From the NCBI RefSeq assembly GCF_002101595.1, contig NZ_LQOM01000025.1:1-64000 (forward strand): a stretch of DNA of 64,000 bases, written 5' to 3'. Shown one piece after another: positions 27,801 through 35,240 of the stretch. The notes beneath the pieces are model-generated. The model did not search any database. It had not been told where the DNA came from and saw only the letters and a program-made list of their open reading frames with translations. Each line of letters begins with the position of its first letter. Positions within the stretch are counted from its first letter, which is position 1. A program made the position numbers and the translations under genes. Source of the stretch: Mycobacterium celatum. Lineage in GTDB: Bacteria; Actinomycetota; Actinomycetes; Mycobacteriales; Mycobacteriaceae.

Positions 27801-30800
27801 GACAGCCACCGACGCCGAACTGATCGACCTGGTCACCGCCGAGTTGGGTGCGGACTGGCCGCGGCTGGTGGCGCCGGCGTTCGACGCCAAGAAGGCGGTG
27901 GTGTTCGACGACCGCTGGGCCAGTGCCCGTGAAGACCTGGTCAAGCTGTGGCTGGCCGAGGACGACGACATCGACGCGGACTGGGCGCGCCTCTCCGAAC
28001 GGTTCGAGGGGGCCGGACACGTAGTGGCGACCCAGGCCACCTGGTGGCAGGGCAAGGCGCTGGCCGCCGGGCGGCAGATCCACGCCTCGCTGTACGGCCG
28101 CATCGCCGCGGGCGCGGAGAACCCAGACAAGGGCCGCTACAGCGACGAGGTCGCCGTGGTGACCGGCGCGTCGAAGGGCTCGATCGCCGCATCCGTCGTC
28201 GGCCAGCTGCTCGGCGGCGGGGCCACCGTGATCGCGACGACCTCGCGCCTGGACGACGAGCGGCTGGCGTTCTACCGCACGCTGTATCGCGACCACGCCC
28301 GCTACGACGCCGCCCTGTGGGTGGTGCCGGCCAACATGGCGTCGTATTCCGACATCGACGCGCTGGTCGAGTGGGTCGGCAGCGAGCAGGTGGAAAGCCT
28401 TGGGCCGCTGTCGATTCACGTCAAGGACGCGCAAACCCCGACGCTGCTGTTCCCGTTCGCGGCGCCGCGGGTCGCCGGCGACCTGTCCGAGGCCGGCTCG
28501 CGGGCCGAGATGGAGATGAAGGTGCTGCTGTGGGCCGTGCAGCGGCTCATCGGCGGGCTGTCGGCCATCGGCGCCGAGCGCGACATCGCGTCGAGGCTGC
28601 ACGTGGTCCTGCCGGGCTCACCCAACCGCGGCATGTTCGGCGGCGACGGCGCCTACGGCGAAGCCAAGTCGGCGCTAGACGCCGTGGTCACCCGCTGGCA
28701 CGCCGAGTCGTCGTGGGCGCAGCGGGTCAGCCTGGCGCACGCGCTGATCGGCTGGACCCGCGGCACCGGGCTGATGGGCCACAACGACGCGATCGTCAGC
28801 GCCGTCGAAGAAGCCGGTGTCACAACGTATTCCACCGACGAGATGGCCGCCATGCTGCTGGGCCTGTGCGACGTCGAGTCCAAGGCCGCGGCCGCCAACG
28901 CGCCGCTCAAGGTCGACCTGACCGGTGGGCTCGGGGATGTCGAGCTTGACATGGCGGAACTGGCCGCCAAGGCCCGCGAGGAGATGACGTCCGAGGCCGC
29001 GGCCGACGACGACGCCGCGCCCGAGGGCACCATCGCCGCGCTACCGTCGCCGCCGCGCGGCTACACGCCGGCGCCGCCTCCGGAGTGGGACGACCTCGAC
29101 GTCGACCCCGCCGACCTGGTCGTCATCGTCGGTGGCGCCGAGCTCGGGCCGTACGGGTCGTCGCGCACCCGCTTCGAGATGGAGGTCGAAAACGAACTGT
29201 CGGCCGCCGGCGTGCTGGAGCTGGCCTGGACCACCGGGCTGATCCGCTGGGAGGACGACCCCCAACCCGGTTGGTACGACACGCAATCCGGCGAACTCGT
29301 CGACGAATCCGAGCTGGTCGGGCGCTACCACGACGCCGTGGTGGAGCGCGTCGGGATCCGCGAGTGGGTCGACGACGGCTCGATCGACCCCGACCACGCC
29401 TCACCGCTGCTGGTGAGCGTGTTCCTCGACAAGGACTTCACGTTCGTGGTGTCGTCGGAGGCCGAGGCGCGCGCCTTCGTGCAGTTCGACCCCGAGCACA
29501 CCGTCGTCCGGCCGGTGCCCGATTCCACCGACTGGCAGGTGACTCGCAAGGCGGGCACCGAGATTCGGGTGCCGCGCAAGAACAAGCTGTCGCGCATTGT
29601 CGGCGGCCAGATCCCGACCGGCTTCGACCCGACAGTCTGGGGGATTCCGGCAGACCTGGCCAGCTCGATCGACCGGCTGGCGGTGTGGAACATCGTCGCG
29701 ACCGTGGACGCGTTCCTGTCCGCCGGGTTCAGCCCGGCCGAGGTGATGCGCTACGTGCACCCGACGCTGGTGGCCAACACCATGGGCACCGGCATGGGTG
29801 GCGGCACCTCGATGCAGACCATGTACCACGGAAACCTGTTGGGCCGCAGCAAGCCCAACGACATCTTCCAGGAAGTTCTGCCGAATATCGTTGCCGCGCA
29901 CGTGGTTCAGTCGTACATCGGCAGCTACGGCGCAATGATTCACCCGGTCGCCGCGTGCGCGACGGCCGCGGTGTCGGTCGAGGAGGGCGTCGACAAGATC
30001 CGGCTGGGCAAGGCCGAACTGGTGGTGGCCGGCGGAATCGACGACCTGACGTTGGAAGGCATCATCGGCTTCGGCGACATGGCGGCTACCGCCGACACCG
30101 AGATGATGCGCGGCCGCGGCATCAGCGACTCGAAGTTCTCCCGGCCCAACGACCGGCGGCGACTGGGCTTCGTGGAAGCCCAGGGCGGCGGCACCATTCT
30201 GCTGGCCCGCGGCGACCTGGCTCTGAAGATGGGCTTGCCGGTGCTGGCCGTGGTCGGTTACGCGCAGTCGTTCGGCGACGGAGTGCACACCTCGATTCCC
30301 GCGCCCGGCCTCGGTGCGCTGGGTGCCGGTCGCGGCGGCAAGGATTCGCCGCTGGCGCGCTCGCTGGCCAAACTCGGCGTCGGCGCCGACGACATCGCGG
30401 TGATCTCCAAGCACGACACCTCGACCTTGGCCAACGACCCCAACGAGACGGAACTGCATGAGCGGCTTGCCGATTCGCTGGGCCGCTCGCCCGGCGCGCC
30501 GCTGTTCATCGTGTCGCAGAAGAGCCTGACCGGGCACGCCAAGGGCGGCGCGGCGGTCTTCCAGATGATGGGACTGTGCCAGATCCTGCGCGACGGCGTC
30601 ATCCCGCCCAACCGCAGCCTGGATTGCGTCGACGACGAGCTGGCCGGCTCCGGGCACTTCGTCTGGGTCCGCGACACCCTGCGGCTCGGCGGCAAGTTCC
30701 CGCTCAAGGCCGGCCTGGTGACCAGCTTGGGCTTCGGGCATGTGTCGGGCCTGGTCGCGCTGGTGCACCCGCAGGCGTTCCTGGCCACGTTGAGTCCCGA

Positions 30801-31008
30801 ACAGCGCGAGGATTACCGGCAGCGCGCCGACGCCCGGCTGCTGGCCGGGCAGCGGCGCCTCGCTTCGGCTATCGCCGGCGGCCGTCCGATGTACGAACGG
30901 CCCGCCGACCGTCGGTTCGACCACGCGACGGCCGAAAAGCCGCAGGAAGCGGCGATGCTGCTCGACGCGGCGGCGCGGCTGGGCGACGGGGACGTCTACC
31001 AGAGGTGA
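21802..31008 (+). CDS. fas: type I fatty acid synthase
   Basis: A 3068-residue multifunctional FAS-I making C16-C26 acyl-CoA primers for membrane lipids and mycolic acids. Domains in order: acetyltransferase (GHSQG near residue 150), enoyl reductase (about 400-760), dehydratase (DHNPIHTD near 1227), malonyl/palmitoyl transferase (GHSVGE near 1436), an Ala/Pro/Glu-rich linker (about 1735-1770), acyl carrier region (DGASSRRNQ near 1806, phosphopantetheine serine), ketoreductase (VTGASKGS near 2119) and ketosynthase (AACATAAVS with the active Cys near 2717, plus KHDTST and LTGHAKGG). It is complete and collinear with Rv2524c. The stop overlaps the start of acpS, which supplies its phosphopantetheinyl transferase. 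Confidence 0.98.
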   Translation: MTIHEHDRVSADRDGMSAEATQGTHALVDRLTAGEPYAVAFGGQGSAWLETLEELVSSAGIESELATLVGEVDLLLEPVAKELVVVRPIGFEPLRWVRALAAEDPVPSAKQLTSAAVSVPGVLLTQIAAVRALTRQGLDLSATPPVAVAGHSQGVLGVESLKTAGARDAELLALAQLIGAAGTLVARRRGISILGDRPPMVSVTNADPERIHRLLEEFSQDVRTVLPPVLSIRNGRRSVVITGTPEQLSRFELYCKQISDKEEADRKNKVRGGDVFAPVFEPVQVEVGFHTPRLSDGIDLVGGWAEKVGIDVDLARAMTEAILVQPVDWVDEVVSLHEAGARWILDLGPGDILTRLTAPVIRGLGIGIVPAATRGGQRNLFTIGAVPEVARPWSSYAPSVVQLPDGRVKLSTKFTRLTGRSPILLAGMTPTTVDAKIVAAAANAGHWAELAGGGQVTEEIFNNRIEELGGLLEPGRTYQFNALFLDPYLWKLQVGGKRLVQKARQSGAPIDGLVVSAGIPELEEAVELIDELREIGISHVVFKPGTVEQIRSVIRIATEVPTKPVIMHIEGGRAGGHHSWEDLDDLLLATYSELRSRPNITVCVGGGIGTPKRAAEYLSGRWAQAYGFPLMPVDGILVGTAAMATLESTTSPSVKRMLVETQGTDQWISAGKAQGGMASSRSQLGADIHEIDNTASRCGRLLDEVAGDAEAVAKRRDEIIAALNKTAKPYFGDVREMTYAQWLRRYVELTIGDGKSTADTASPGSPWLADTWRDRFEEMLKRTEARLHPKDFGPIETLFTDPELLDRPAEAIDALLGRYPDAETVQLHPADVPFFVTLCKTLGKPVNFVPVIDKDVRRWWRSDSLWQAHDARYDADQVCIIPGTASVAGITRMDEPVGELLDRFEQAAIDDVLASNGQPQPVTARRQGRTDVSGPLAVVLDAPDVLWAGRAATNPVHRIADPADWQVNENRTATHSSTGARLQTDGEQVVLSVPISGTWIDIRFTLPDVTMDGGIPVIGTDDAAAAMRSVLAIAAGVDGPDALPPVHDGTATVTVEWNPERVADHTGVTATFGEPLAPGLTTVPDALVGSCWPAVFAAIGSAVTDSGVPVVEGLLSLVHLDHAAHLVGKLPTVPTELTVTATASTATDTEVGRVVPVSVTVADADGRALASLEERFAIRGRTGAAELTDPLRAGGAVSDNATDTPRRRRRDVTLTAPVDMRPFAVVSGDHNPIHTDRAAALLAGLETPIVHGMWLSAAAQHVVTATDGQARPPARLVGWTARFLGMVRPGDEVDFRVDRVGIDQGAEVLEVAARIGSDLVMSATARLAAPKTVYAFPGQGIQHKGMGMEVRARSKAARKVWDSADKFTRETLGFSVLHVVRDNPTSIIASGVHYQHPEGVLYLTQFTQVAMATVAAAQVAEMREQGAFVEGAIACGHSVGEYTALACVTGIYELEALLEMVFHRGSKMHDIVPRDELGRSNYRLAAIRPSQIDLADADVPGFVAEIAERTGEFLEIVNYNLRGSQYAIAGTVRGLEELEAEVERRREITGGKRSFILVPGIDVPFHSRVLRVGVAEFRRSLDRVMPRDADPGLIIGRYIPNLVPRPFTLDRDFIQEIRDLVPAEPLDPILADYDTWRRERPREMARTVFIELLAWQFASPVRWIETQDLLFTEEAAGGLGVERFVEIGVKSAPTVAGLATNTLKLPEYAHSTVEVLNAERDAAVLFATDTDPEPEPEIEETPEAAATPAADAAPAPAPATAPSGAPRPDDIPFDAADATLALIALSAKMRIDQIEPLDSIESITDGASSRRNQLLVDLGSELNLGAIDGAAEADLAGLRAQVTKLARTYKPFGPVLSDAINDQLRTVFGPSGKRPAAIAERVKKTWELGDGWVKHVTVEVALGTREGTSVRGGALGHLHEGALADAASVDKAIDAAVAAVAARQGVSVALPSSGGGGATVDAAALSEFTDQITGRDGVLASAARLVLGQLGLDDPVSAPATATDAELIDLVTAELGADWPRLVAPAFDAKKAVVFDDRWASAREDLVKLWLAEDDDIDADWARLSERFEGAGHVVATQATWWQGKALAAGRQIHASLYGRIAAGAENPDKGRYSDEVAVVTGASKGSIAASVVGQLLGGGATVIATTSRLDDERLAFYRTLYRDHARYDAALWVVPANMASYSDIDALVEWVGSEQVESLGPLSIHVKDAQTPTLLFPFAAPRVAGDLSEAGSRAEMEMKVLLWAVQRLIGGLSAIGAERDIASRLHVVLPGSPNRGMFGGDGAYGEAKSALDAVVTRWHAESSWAQRVSLAHALIGWTRGTGLMGHNDAIVSAVEEAGVTTYSTDEMAAMLLGLCDVESKAAAANAPLKVDLTGGLGDVELDMAELAAKAREEMTSEAAADDDAAPEGTIAALPSPPRGYTPAPPPEWDDLDVDPADLVVIVGGAELGPYGSSRTRFEMEVENELSAAGVLELAWTTGLIRWEDDPQPGWYDTQSGELVDESELVGRYHDAVVERVGIREWVDDGSIDPDHASPLLVSVFLDKDFTFVVSSEAEARAFVQFDPEHTVVRPVPDSTDWQVTRKAGTEIRVPRKNKLSRIVGGQIPTGFDPTVWGIPADLASSIDRLAVWNIVATVDAFLSAGFSPAEVMRYVHPTLVANTMGTGMGGGTSMQTMYHGNLLGRSKPNDIFQEVLPNIVAAHVVQSYIGSYGAMIHPVAACATAAVSVEEGVDKIRLGKAELVVAGGIDDLTLEGIIGFGDMAATADTEMMRGRGISDSKFSRPNDRRRLGFVEAQGGGTILLARGDLALKMGLPVLAVVGYAQSFGDGVHTSIPAPGLGALGAGRGGKDSPLARSLAKLGVGADDIAVISKHDTSTLANDPNETELHERLADSLGRSPGAPLFIVSQKSLTGHAKGGAAVFQMMGLCQILRDGVIPPNRSLDCVDDELAGSGHFVWVRDTLRLGGKFPLKAGLVTSLGFGHVSGLVALVHPQAFLATLSPEQREDYRQRADARLLAGQRRLASAIAGGRPMYERPADRRFDHATAEKPQEAAMLLDAAARLGDGDVYQR

Positions 31009-31394
31009 GCGTCGTCGGAATCGGGATCGACCTGGTGTCCATTCCGGAGTTCGCCGAGCAGGTCGACCAGCCGGGAACGGTATTCGCGGAAACGTTCACG
31101 CCCGGTGAGCGGCGCGACGCCTCGGACAAGAGCTCGTCGGCCGCGCGCCACCTGGCCGCCCGCTGGGCGGCCAAGGAGGCGGTGATCAAGGCGTGGTCCG
31201 GGTCGCGGTTCGCGCAGCGGCCGGTGCTGCCGGAGGGTATTCACCGCGATATCGAGGTGGTCACCGACATGTGGGGCCGGCCGCGAGTCCGGCTTACCGG
31301 CGCCATCGCAGAGCATCTGAAAGACGTGACGATCCACGTGTCGCTGACCCACGAGGCGGACACCGCCGCAGCGGTCGCCATCCTCGAGGTGTGA
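31005..31394 (+). CDS. acpS: holo-[acyl-carrier-protein] synthase
   Basis: A 129-residue phosphopantetheinyl transferase with the Mg-binding GIGIDLV motif at the N-terminus and WAAKEAVIKAW (Glu and Lys of the catalytic site), as in bacterial AcpS. It transfers the phosphopantetheine arm of CoA to the serine of the FAS-I acyl carrier domain and of AcpM. The start GTG 31005 overlaps the fas stop (GTGA), giving tight coupling, the same arrangement as Rv2524c-Rv2523c. It is followed by a perfect inverted repeat that may end the fas-acpS transcript. Confidence 0.97.
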   Translation: MSVVGIGIDLVSIPEFAEQVDQPGTVFAETFTPGERRDASDKSSSAARHLAARWAAKEAVIKAWSGSRFAQRPVLPEGIHRDIEVVTDMWGRPRVRLTGAIAEHLKDVTIHVSLTHEADTAAAVAILEV

Positions 31395-31411
31395 CCTTCG
31401 CGCCCCTTCTT

Positions 31412-31475
31412 GCGCGAGCGTGCGTGTCCCCGGCCGACACGCCGACCATCTGCCCGGGTTTGCGCACGCTCGCGC
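31412..31475. repeat. perfect 13-base inverted repeat after acpS
   Basis: GCGCGAGCGTGCG (31412-31424) and its exact complement (31463-31475) flank a 38-base GC-rich loop. It lies between acpS and the M20 peptidase gene. It may act as a terminator or attenuator, or be a copy of a dispersed palindromic intergenic repeat. There is no U-tract. Confidence 0.55.
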
Positions 31476-31503
31476 TCAAAGGTGGCCCACTAACCTCGAG
31501 GGC

Positions 31504-32829
31504 ATGAGCCAGCTAATCGAACGCGTCCGCGAGGTACTGCCGTCGGTGCGACGCGACCTGGAGGACCTGGTCCGCATCGAATCGGTGTGGGCCGACCCGG
31601 CGCGTCGTGGCGAGGTGCACCGCAGTGCTCAGGCCGTCGCAGACTTGTTGGCGCAGGCCGGATTTGGTGACGTGCAGATCGTCAGCGCAGACGGTGCGCC
31701 GGCCGTGATCGCTCGGCATCCGGCACCACCGGGCGCGCCGACTGTGCTGCTCTACGCGCACCACGACGTGCAGCCCGAAGGTGACCATGCCCAGTGGGCG
31801 TCGCCGCCATTCGAGCCGACCGAACGCGACGGCCGGCTCTACGGGCGTGGCACCGCCGACGACAAAGCCGGTATCGCAACACATTTGGCGGCGTTTCGGG
31901 CACATGACGGCAACCCGCCGGTGGGGGTGACGGTATTCGTCGAAGGGGAGGAGGAGTCCGGATCGCCGTCACTGGGACGGCTGCTGGCAGCGCATCGCGA
32001 CGCGCTGGCCGCCGACGTGATCGTCATCGCCGACTCCGAGAACTGGAGCATCGACGTCCCGTCGCTGACGGTGTCGTTGCGCGGGCTGGCCGACTGCGTG
32101 GTGGAAGTCGCCACCCTCGACCACGGGCTGCACTCGGGACTGTGGGGCGGCGTGGTGCCCGACGCGCTGAGCGTGCTGGTGCGCCTTTTGGCCAGCTTGC
32201 ACGACGACGACGGCAACGTGGCGGTGCCCGGTCTGCACGAAAGCGCCGTTGCCGCCGTGGATTATCCCGTCGAGCGGGTCCGCTCCGAAACCGGGCTACT
32301 CGAAGGGGTCAACGAAATCGGTTCCGGCTCGGTGCCGCAACGACTTTGGGGTAAGCCAGCGATCACGGTGATCGGCATCGACACCACATCGGTTGCGGCG
32401 TCGTCGAACACGCTGATCCCGCGGGCCCGCGCCAAGGTCAGCATGCGAGTCGCTCCCGGCGGCGACGCCGTCGCGCACCTCGAGGCGCTGCGCACACATC
32501 TGGAGCAGCACGCGCCGTGGGGCGCGCACGTGACCGTCACGCCCGGCGACGTCGGTCAGCCGTATGTCATCGATGCCAGCGGTTCGGTTTACGACGCCGC
32601 GCGCGCCGCGTTCCGGCAAGCCTGGGGCGCCGAGCCCGTCGAGATGGGAATGGGCGGCTCGATCCCGTTCATCGCGGAGTTCGCCGGGGCATTTCCCCAG
32701 GCCACGATCCTGGTCACCGGCGTGGAGGATCCGGCCACACAGGCGCACAGCGTCAACGAGAGCCTGCACCTCGGGGTGTTGGAACGGGCGGCGATCACCG
32801 AAGCGCTGCTGCTGGCCAATCTGGCCTAG
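31504..32829 (+). CDS. M20-family dipeptidase/metallopeptidase (Rv2522c homologue)
   Basis: A 441-residue zinc peptidase. Visible motifs: LLYAHHDVQP (metal His and Asp), GRGTADDKAG (bridging Asp) and EGEEESGSPS (general base Glu and metal Glu), with a further metal His near the C-terminus (QAHSVNES). The dimerisation domain lies about 180-300. It belongs to the M20A/CPG2-like dipeptidase group. The start is ATG 31504, with TAACCT seven bases upstream, so the transcript may be leaderless. The stop TAG (32827-32829) is part of the terminal CTAG of the MITE-like element that follows. Confidence 0.92.
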   Translation: MSQLIERVREVLPSVRRDLEDLVRIESVWADPARRGEVHRSAQAVADLLAQAGFGDVQIVSADGAPAVIARHPAPPGAPTVLLYAHHDVQPEGDHAQWASPPFEPTERDGRLYGRGTADDKAGIATHLAAFRAHDGNPPVGVTVFVEGEEESGSPSLGRLLAAHRDALAADVIVIADSENWSIDVPSLTVSLRGLADCVVEVATLDHGLHSGLWGGVVPDALSVLVRLLASLHDDDGNVAVPGLHESAVAAVDYPVERVRSETGLLEGVNEIGSGSVPQRLWGKPAITVIGIDTTSVAASSNTLIPRARAKVSMRVAPGGDAVAHLEALRTHLEQHAPWGAHVTVTPGDVGQPYVIDASGSVYDAARAAFRQAWGAEPVEMGMGGSIPFIAEFAGAFPQATILVTGVEDPATQAHSVNESLHLGVLERAAITEALLLANLA

Positions 32830-32996
32830 TGTCGTGAGTCATAAATGCGACGCCACCGCGGCGCGGCATTTGAGCACCATCGCGAGAGCGTCGAGCGTGG
32901 GGCTTAAGGACGAATCACCATCGCTTTTCGTCCATAGCGCCCACGTTCGGCGGGCAGGAGCGACACTGCATCCAAATTAACGACTCACGACGCTAG
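32826..32996. mobile_element. 171-bp MITE-like element with CTAG-ended terminal inverted repeats
   Basis: Terminal arms of 21 bases (32826-32846 and 32976-32996) are complementary at 18 positions and contain GTCGTGAGTC / GACTCACGAC. Each arm begins with CTAG, which supplies the TAG stop of the peptidase on the plus strand and of bcp on the minus strand. The interior has a coaxial hairpin: CGTGGG (32896) with CCCACG (32941), and GGACGAA (32908-32914) with TTCGTCC (32927-32933). There is no ORF, so a transposase would have to act in trans. Confidence 0.7.
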
Positions 32997-33466
32997 ACCG
33001 ACAGGTCGCGCCGCAGCTTGGCCACGTGGCCGGTGGCCTTGACATTGTACTGCGCGACGGCGATCTTGCCCTTCTCGTCAACCACAAACGTCGAGCGGAT
33101 GACGCCCTGGGTTTCCCTGCCGTACAGCTTCTTCAGCCCGTACGCGCCCCAGGCCGTCAGCACCTTGCGGTCCGGATCGGACAGTAGGGGAAAGGTCAAA
33201 CCTTCGGCTTCGCGGAATTCAGCCAGCTTGGCCGGTTTGTCAGGGGAGATGCCGACGACGTCGATGCCGGCGTCGTTGAGCTCGCGCAGATTGTCGCGAA
33301 AGTCACAAGCCTGCTTGGTGCATCCGGGCGTCAACGCGGCCGGGTAGAAGTACACGACGACGCGACGGCCGCGGTAGTCGGCCAGCGACACCGCGTTGCC
33401 GTCGGCATCGGGCAGGCTGAAAGCGGGAGCTTTGTCGCCGGGTTGCAGGCGTGGAGTCTCGGTCAA
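32993..33466 (-). CDS. bcp: thiol peroxidase / bacterioferritin comigratory protein
   Basis: A 157-residue atypical 2-Cys peroxiredoxin of the BCP/PrxQ group. Peroxidatic Cys49 is in TPGCTKQAC and resolving Cys54 five residues later; the fold motifs GDKAPAFSLPD and YFYPAALTPG are present. It reduces hydrogen and organic peroxides using thioredoxin. The start TTG 33466 is preferred: it matches the N-terminus of Rv2521 and has AAGGGA six bases upstream. GTG 33469 and GTG 33487 are alternatives. It is convergent with the M20 peptidase across the MITE-like element, which provides its stop codon. Confidence 0.93.
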   Translation of the reverse strand: MTETPRLQPGDKAPAFSLPDADGNAVSLADYRGRRVVVYFYPAALTPGCTKQACDFRDNLRELNDAGIDVVGISPDKPAKLAEFREAEGLTFPLLSDPDRKVLTAWGAYGLKKLYGRETQGVIRSTFVVDEKGKIAVAQYNVKATGHVAKLRRDLSV

Positions 33467-33577
33467 CACGGGTCCCTTTCTACTCACCGGTGCATCGGCT
33501 ATCAGCGTCGGTTGATCTAGGGTAGTGCGGGTGCACCCGGGCCAGGCCTGCGGTGCAGGAGGACAGGGAGGACAACA

Positions 33578-33805
33578 GTGGCGGACCGGGATCCCGACAC
33601 CATCAAGCAGGAGATCGACCAGGCCCGCGAACAGCTGGCCTCGACCGTCGATTCACTGGCTGAGCGGGCCAATCCCCGCCGCATCGCCGACGACGCCAAG
33701 GCCCGGGCGATCGCGTTCGTCAAGAAGCCCGCGGTGGCCGTCTCACTGGCCGGTATCGCGGCACTGGCCGCCGTGCTGGTGGTCCGCAGGATCCGCAACC
33801 GCTGA
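33578..33805 (+). CDS. DUF3618 small membrane protein (Rv2520c homologue)
   Basis: A 75-residue protein: an amphipathic N-terminal helix (DPDTIKQEIDQAREQLASTV), a basic stretch, and one transmembrane helix near residues 52-68 followed by RRIRNR. This is the DUF3618 pattern. It is probably a single-pass membrane protein of unknown function; the family is sometimes linked to membrane stress responses. The start is GTG 33578 with a strong AGGGAGGA site. It is divergent from bcp and precedes the oppositely oriented tRNA-Lys, as in M. tuberculosis. Confidence 0.88.
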   Translation: MADRDPDTIKQEIDQAREQLASTVDSLAERANPRRIADDAKARAIAFVKKPAVAVSLAGIAALAAVLVVRRIRNR

Positions 33806-33829
33806 ACGCGGCCTTGTGATGCGGGGTGG

Positions 33830-33902
<73 letters not shown>

Positions 33903-33991
33903 CTGGATTTTCTAGCCACGCAACCATAACAAGCCCGCGGCCGCGGGGTGAAATCCCCGACGGGGAGAACGGTGGTCGCTCGTGCAGCCAC

Positions 33992-33997
33992 TAGAAT
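33992..33997 (+). promoter_or_regulatory. -10 box upstream of ldtB
   Basis: TAGAAT fits the SigA -10. It would give a leader of about 40 bases to ATG 34046, which has AAGGGGGA upstream. The -35 is unclear. Confidence 0.4.
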
Positions 33998-34045
33998 ACT
34001 CGCCAGTAGTGCCGAGTCGGTGGGTCACAAGGGGGACAAAGCTAG

Positions 34046-35236
34046 ATGGCAGGTCATCGCGGCTGGTTGGCCGCGCTGATGGTCCCTCTTGTCGTATTGG
34101 GCCTCGGCGCGTGCAGCAGTGGCGGCAACAAGCCCCCGGAAAACGCCATCTTCGACAAGGGCACCCCGTTCGCCGACCTGCTGGTTCCCAAGGTGACGGC
34201 CTCGGTGACCGACGGCGCCGTCGGGGTGGGCGTCGACGCCCCGGTGACAGTCAGCGCCGACAACGGTGTGCTGGCCTCGGTCACGATGGTCAACGAGAAC
34301 GGCCGGTCGATCGACGGTCAACTCAGCCCCGACGGTGTGCACTGGAAGACCAACGAACCGCTCGGCTACAACCGCCGCTACACCCTGACCGCCAAGGCAC
34401 GCGGTCTCGGCGGTGTGGCCACTCGCCAGATGACCTTCGAAACCCAGTCGCCGGATTACCTCACAATGCCGTACGTCGTGCCCCGCGACGGCGAGGTCGT
34501 GGGCGTCGGCCAGCCGGTTGCGATCCGGTTCGACGAGAACATCGGCAACCGCGAGGCGGCCGAAAAGGCCATCACGGTCACTACCGATCCGCCCGTCGAG
34601 GGCGCGTTCTACTGGCTGAACAACCGCGAAGTGCGTTGGCGGCCAAAGGATTTCTGGAAGCCCGGCACGTCGGTCAACGTGGCGGTCAACACCTACGGCG
34701 TTGACCTGGGCGACGGGTTGTTCGGTGAGGACAACATGAGCACCCACTTCACCATCGGTGATCAGGTCATCGCGACCGCCGACGACACTACCAAGACGCT
34801 GACGGTGCGGGTCAACGGCGAAGTGGTCAAGACGATGCCGATCTCGATGGGCAAGGACAGCACCCCTACCGCCAACGGGATCTACATCATCGGCGAGCGG
34901 TTCGCCCACATGATCATGGACTCGTCGACCTACGGGGTTCCGGTCAACTCGCCCAACGGGTATCGCACCGAAGTGGATTACGCGACGCAGATGTCCTACA
35001 GCGGCGTGTTCGTGCACTCGGCGCCGTGGTCGGTGGGCGCCCAGGGCCACACCAACACCAGCCACGGCTGCCTCAACGTCAGCCCCAGCAACGCGCGATG
35101 GTTCTACGACCACACCAAGCGCGGCGACATCGTCGAGGTGCTGCACACGGTGGGTCCGACGCTACCCGGGACCGAAGGGCTCGGCGACTGGAACATCCCG
35201 TGGGACCAGTGGCACGCCGGCAACGCCAAGACATGA
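34046..35236 (+). CDS. ldtB: L,D-transpeptidase lipoprotein (LdtMt2 / LppS)
   Basis: A 396-residue lipoprotein. The signal ends in the lipobox LGAC with lipidated Cys23; two Ig-like domains follow (about 50-245), then a YkuD catalytic domain (about 250-375) with HSAPWSVG and SHGCLN, where Cys342 is the nucleophile. It forms 3-3 peptidoglycan cross-links between meso-diaminopimelate residues on the outer face of the membrane, and is a target of carbapenems. Length and motifs match Rv2518c (LdtB). It has its own promoter-like TAGAAT. The neighbouring PE26 of M. tuberculosis is absent here. Confidence 0.96.
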   Translation: MAGHRGWLAALMVPLVVLGLGACSSGGNKPPENAIFDKGTPFADLLVPKVTASVTDGAVGVGVDAPVTVSADNGVLASVTMVNENGRSIDGQLSPDGVHWKTNEPLGYNRRYTLTAKARGLGGVATRQMTFETQSPDYLTMPYVVPRDGEVVGVGQPVAIRFDENIGNREAAEKAITVTTDPPVEGAFYWLNNREVRWRPKDFWKPGTSVNVAVNTYGVDLGDGLFGEDNMSTHFTIGDQVIATADDTTKTLTVRVNGEVVKTMPISMGKDSTPTANGIYIIGERFAHMIMDSSTYGVPVNSPNGYRTEVDYATQMSYSGVFVHSAPWSVGAQGHTNTSHGCLNVSPSNARWFYDHTKRGDIVEVLHTVGPTLPGTEGLGDWNIPWDQWHAGNAKT

Positions 35237-35240
35237 CCCG

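Noticed and set aside
24085..28602. Very long open frame on the minus strand opposite fas
   Set aside because: It lies fully inside fas, has no recognisable domain and a composition rich in Arg, Gly, His and Asp, as expected for an antisense frame of a high-GC gene.
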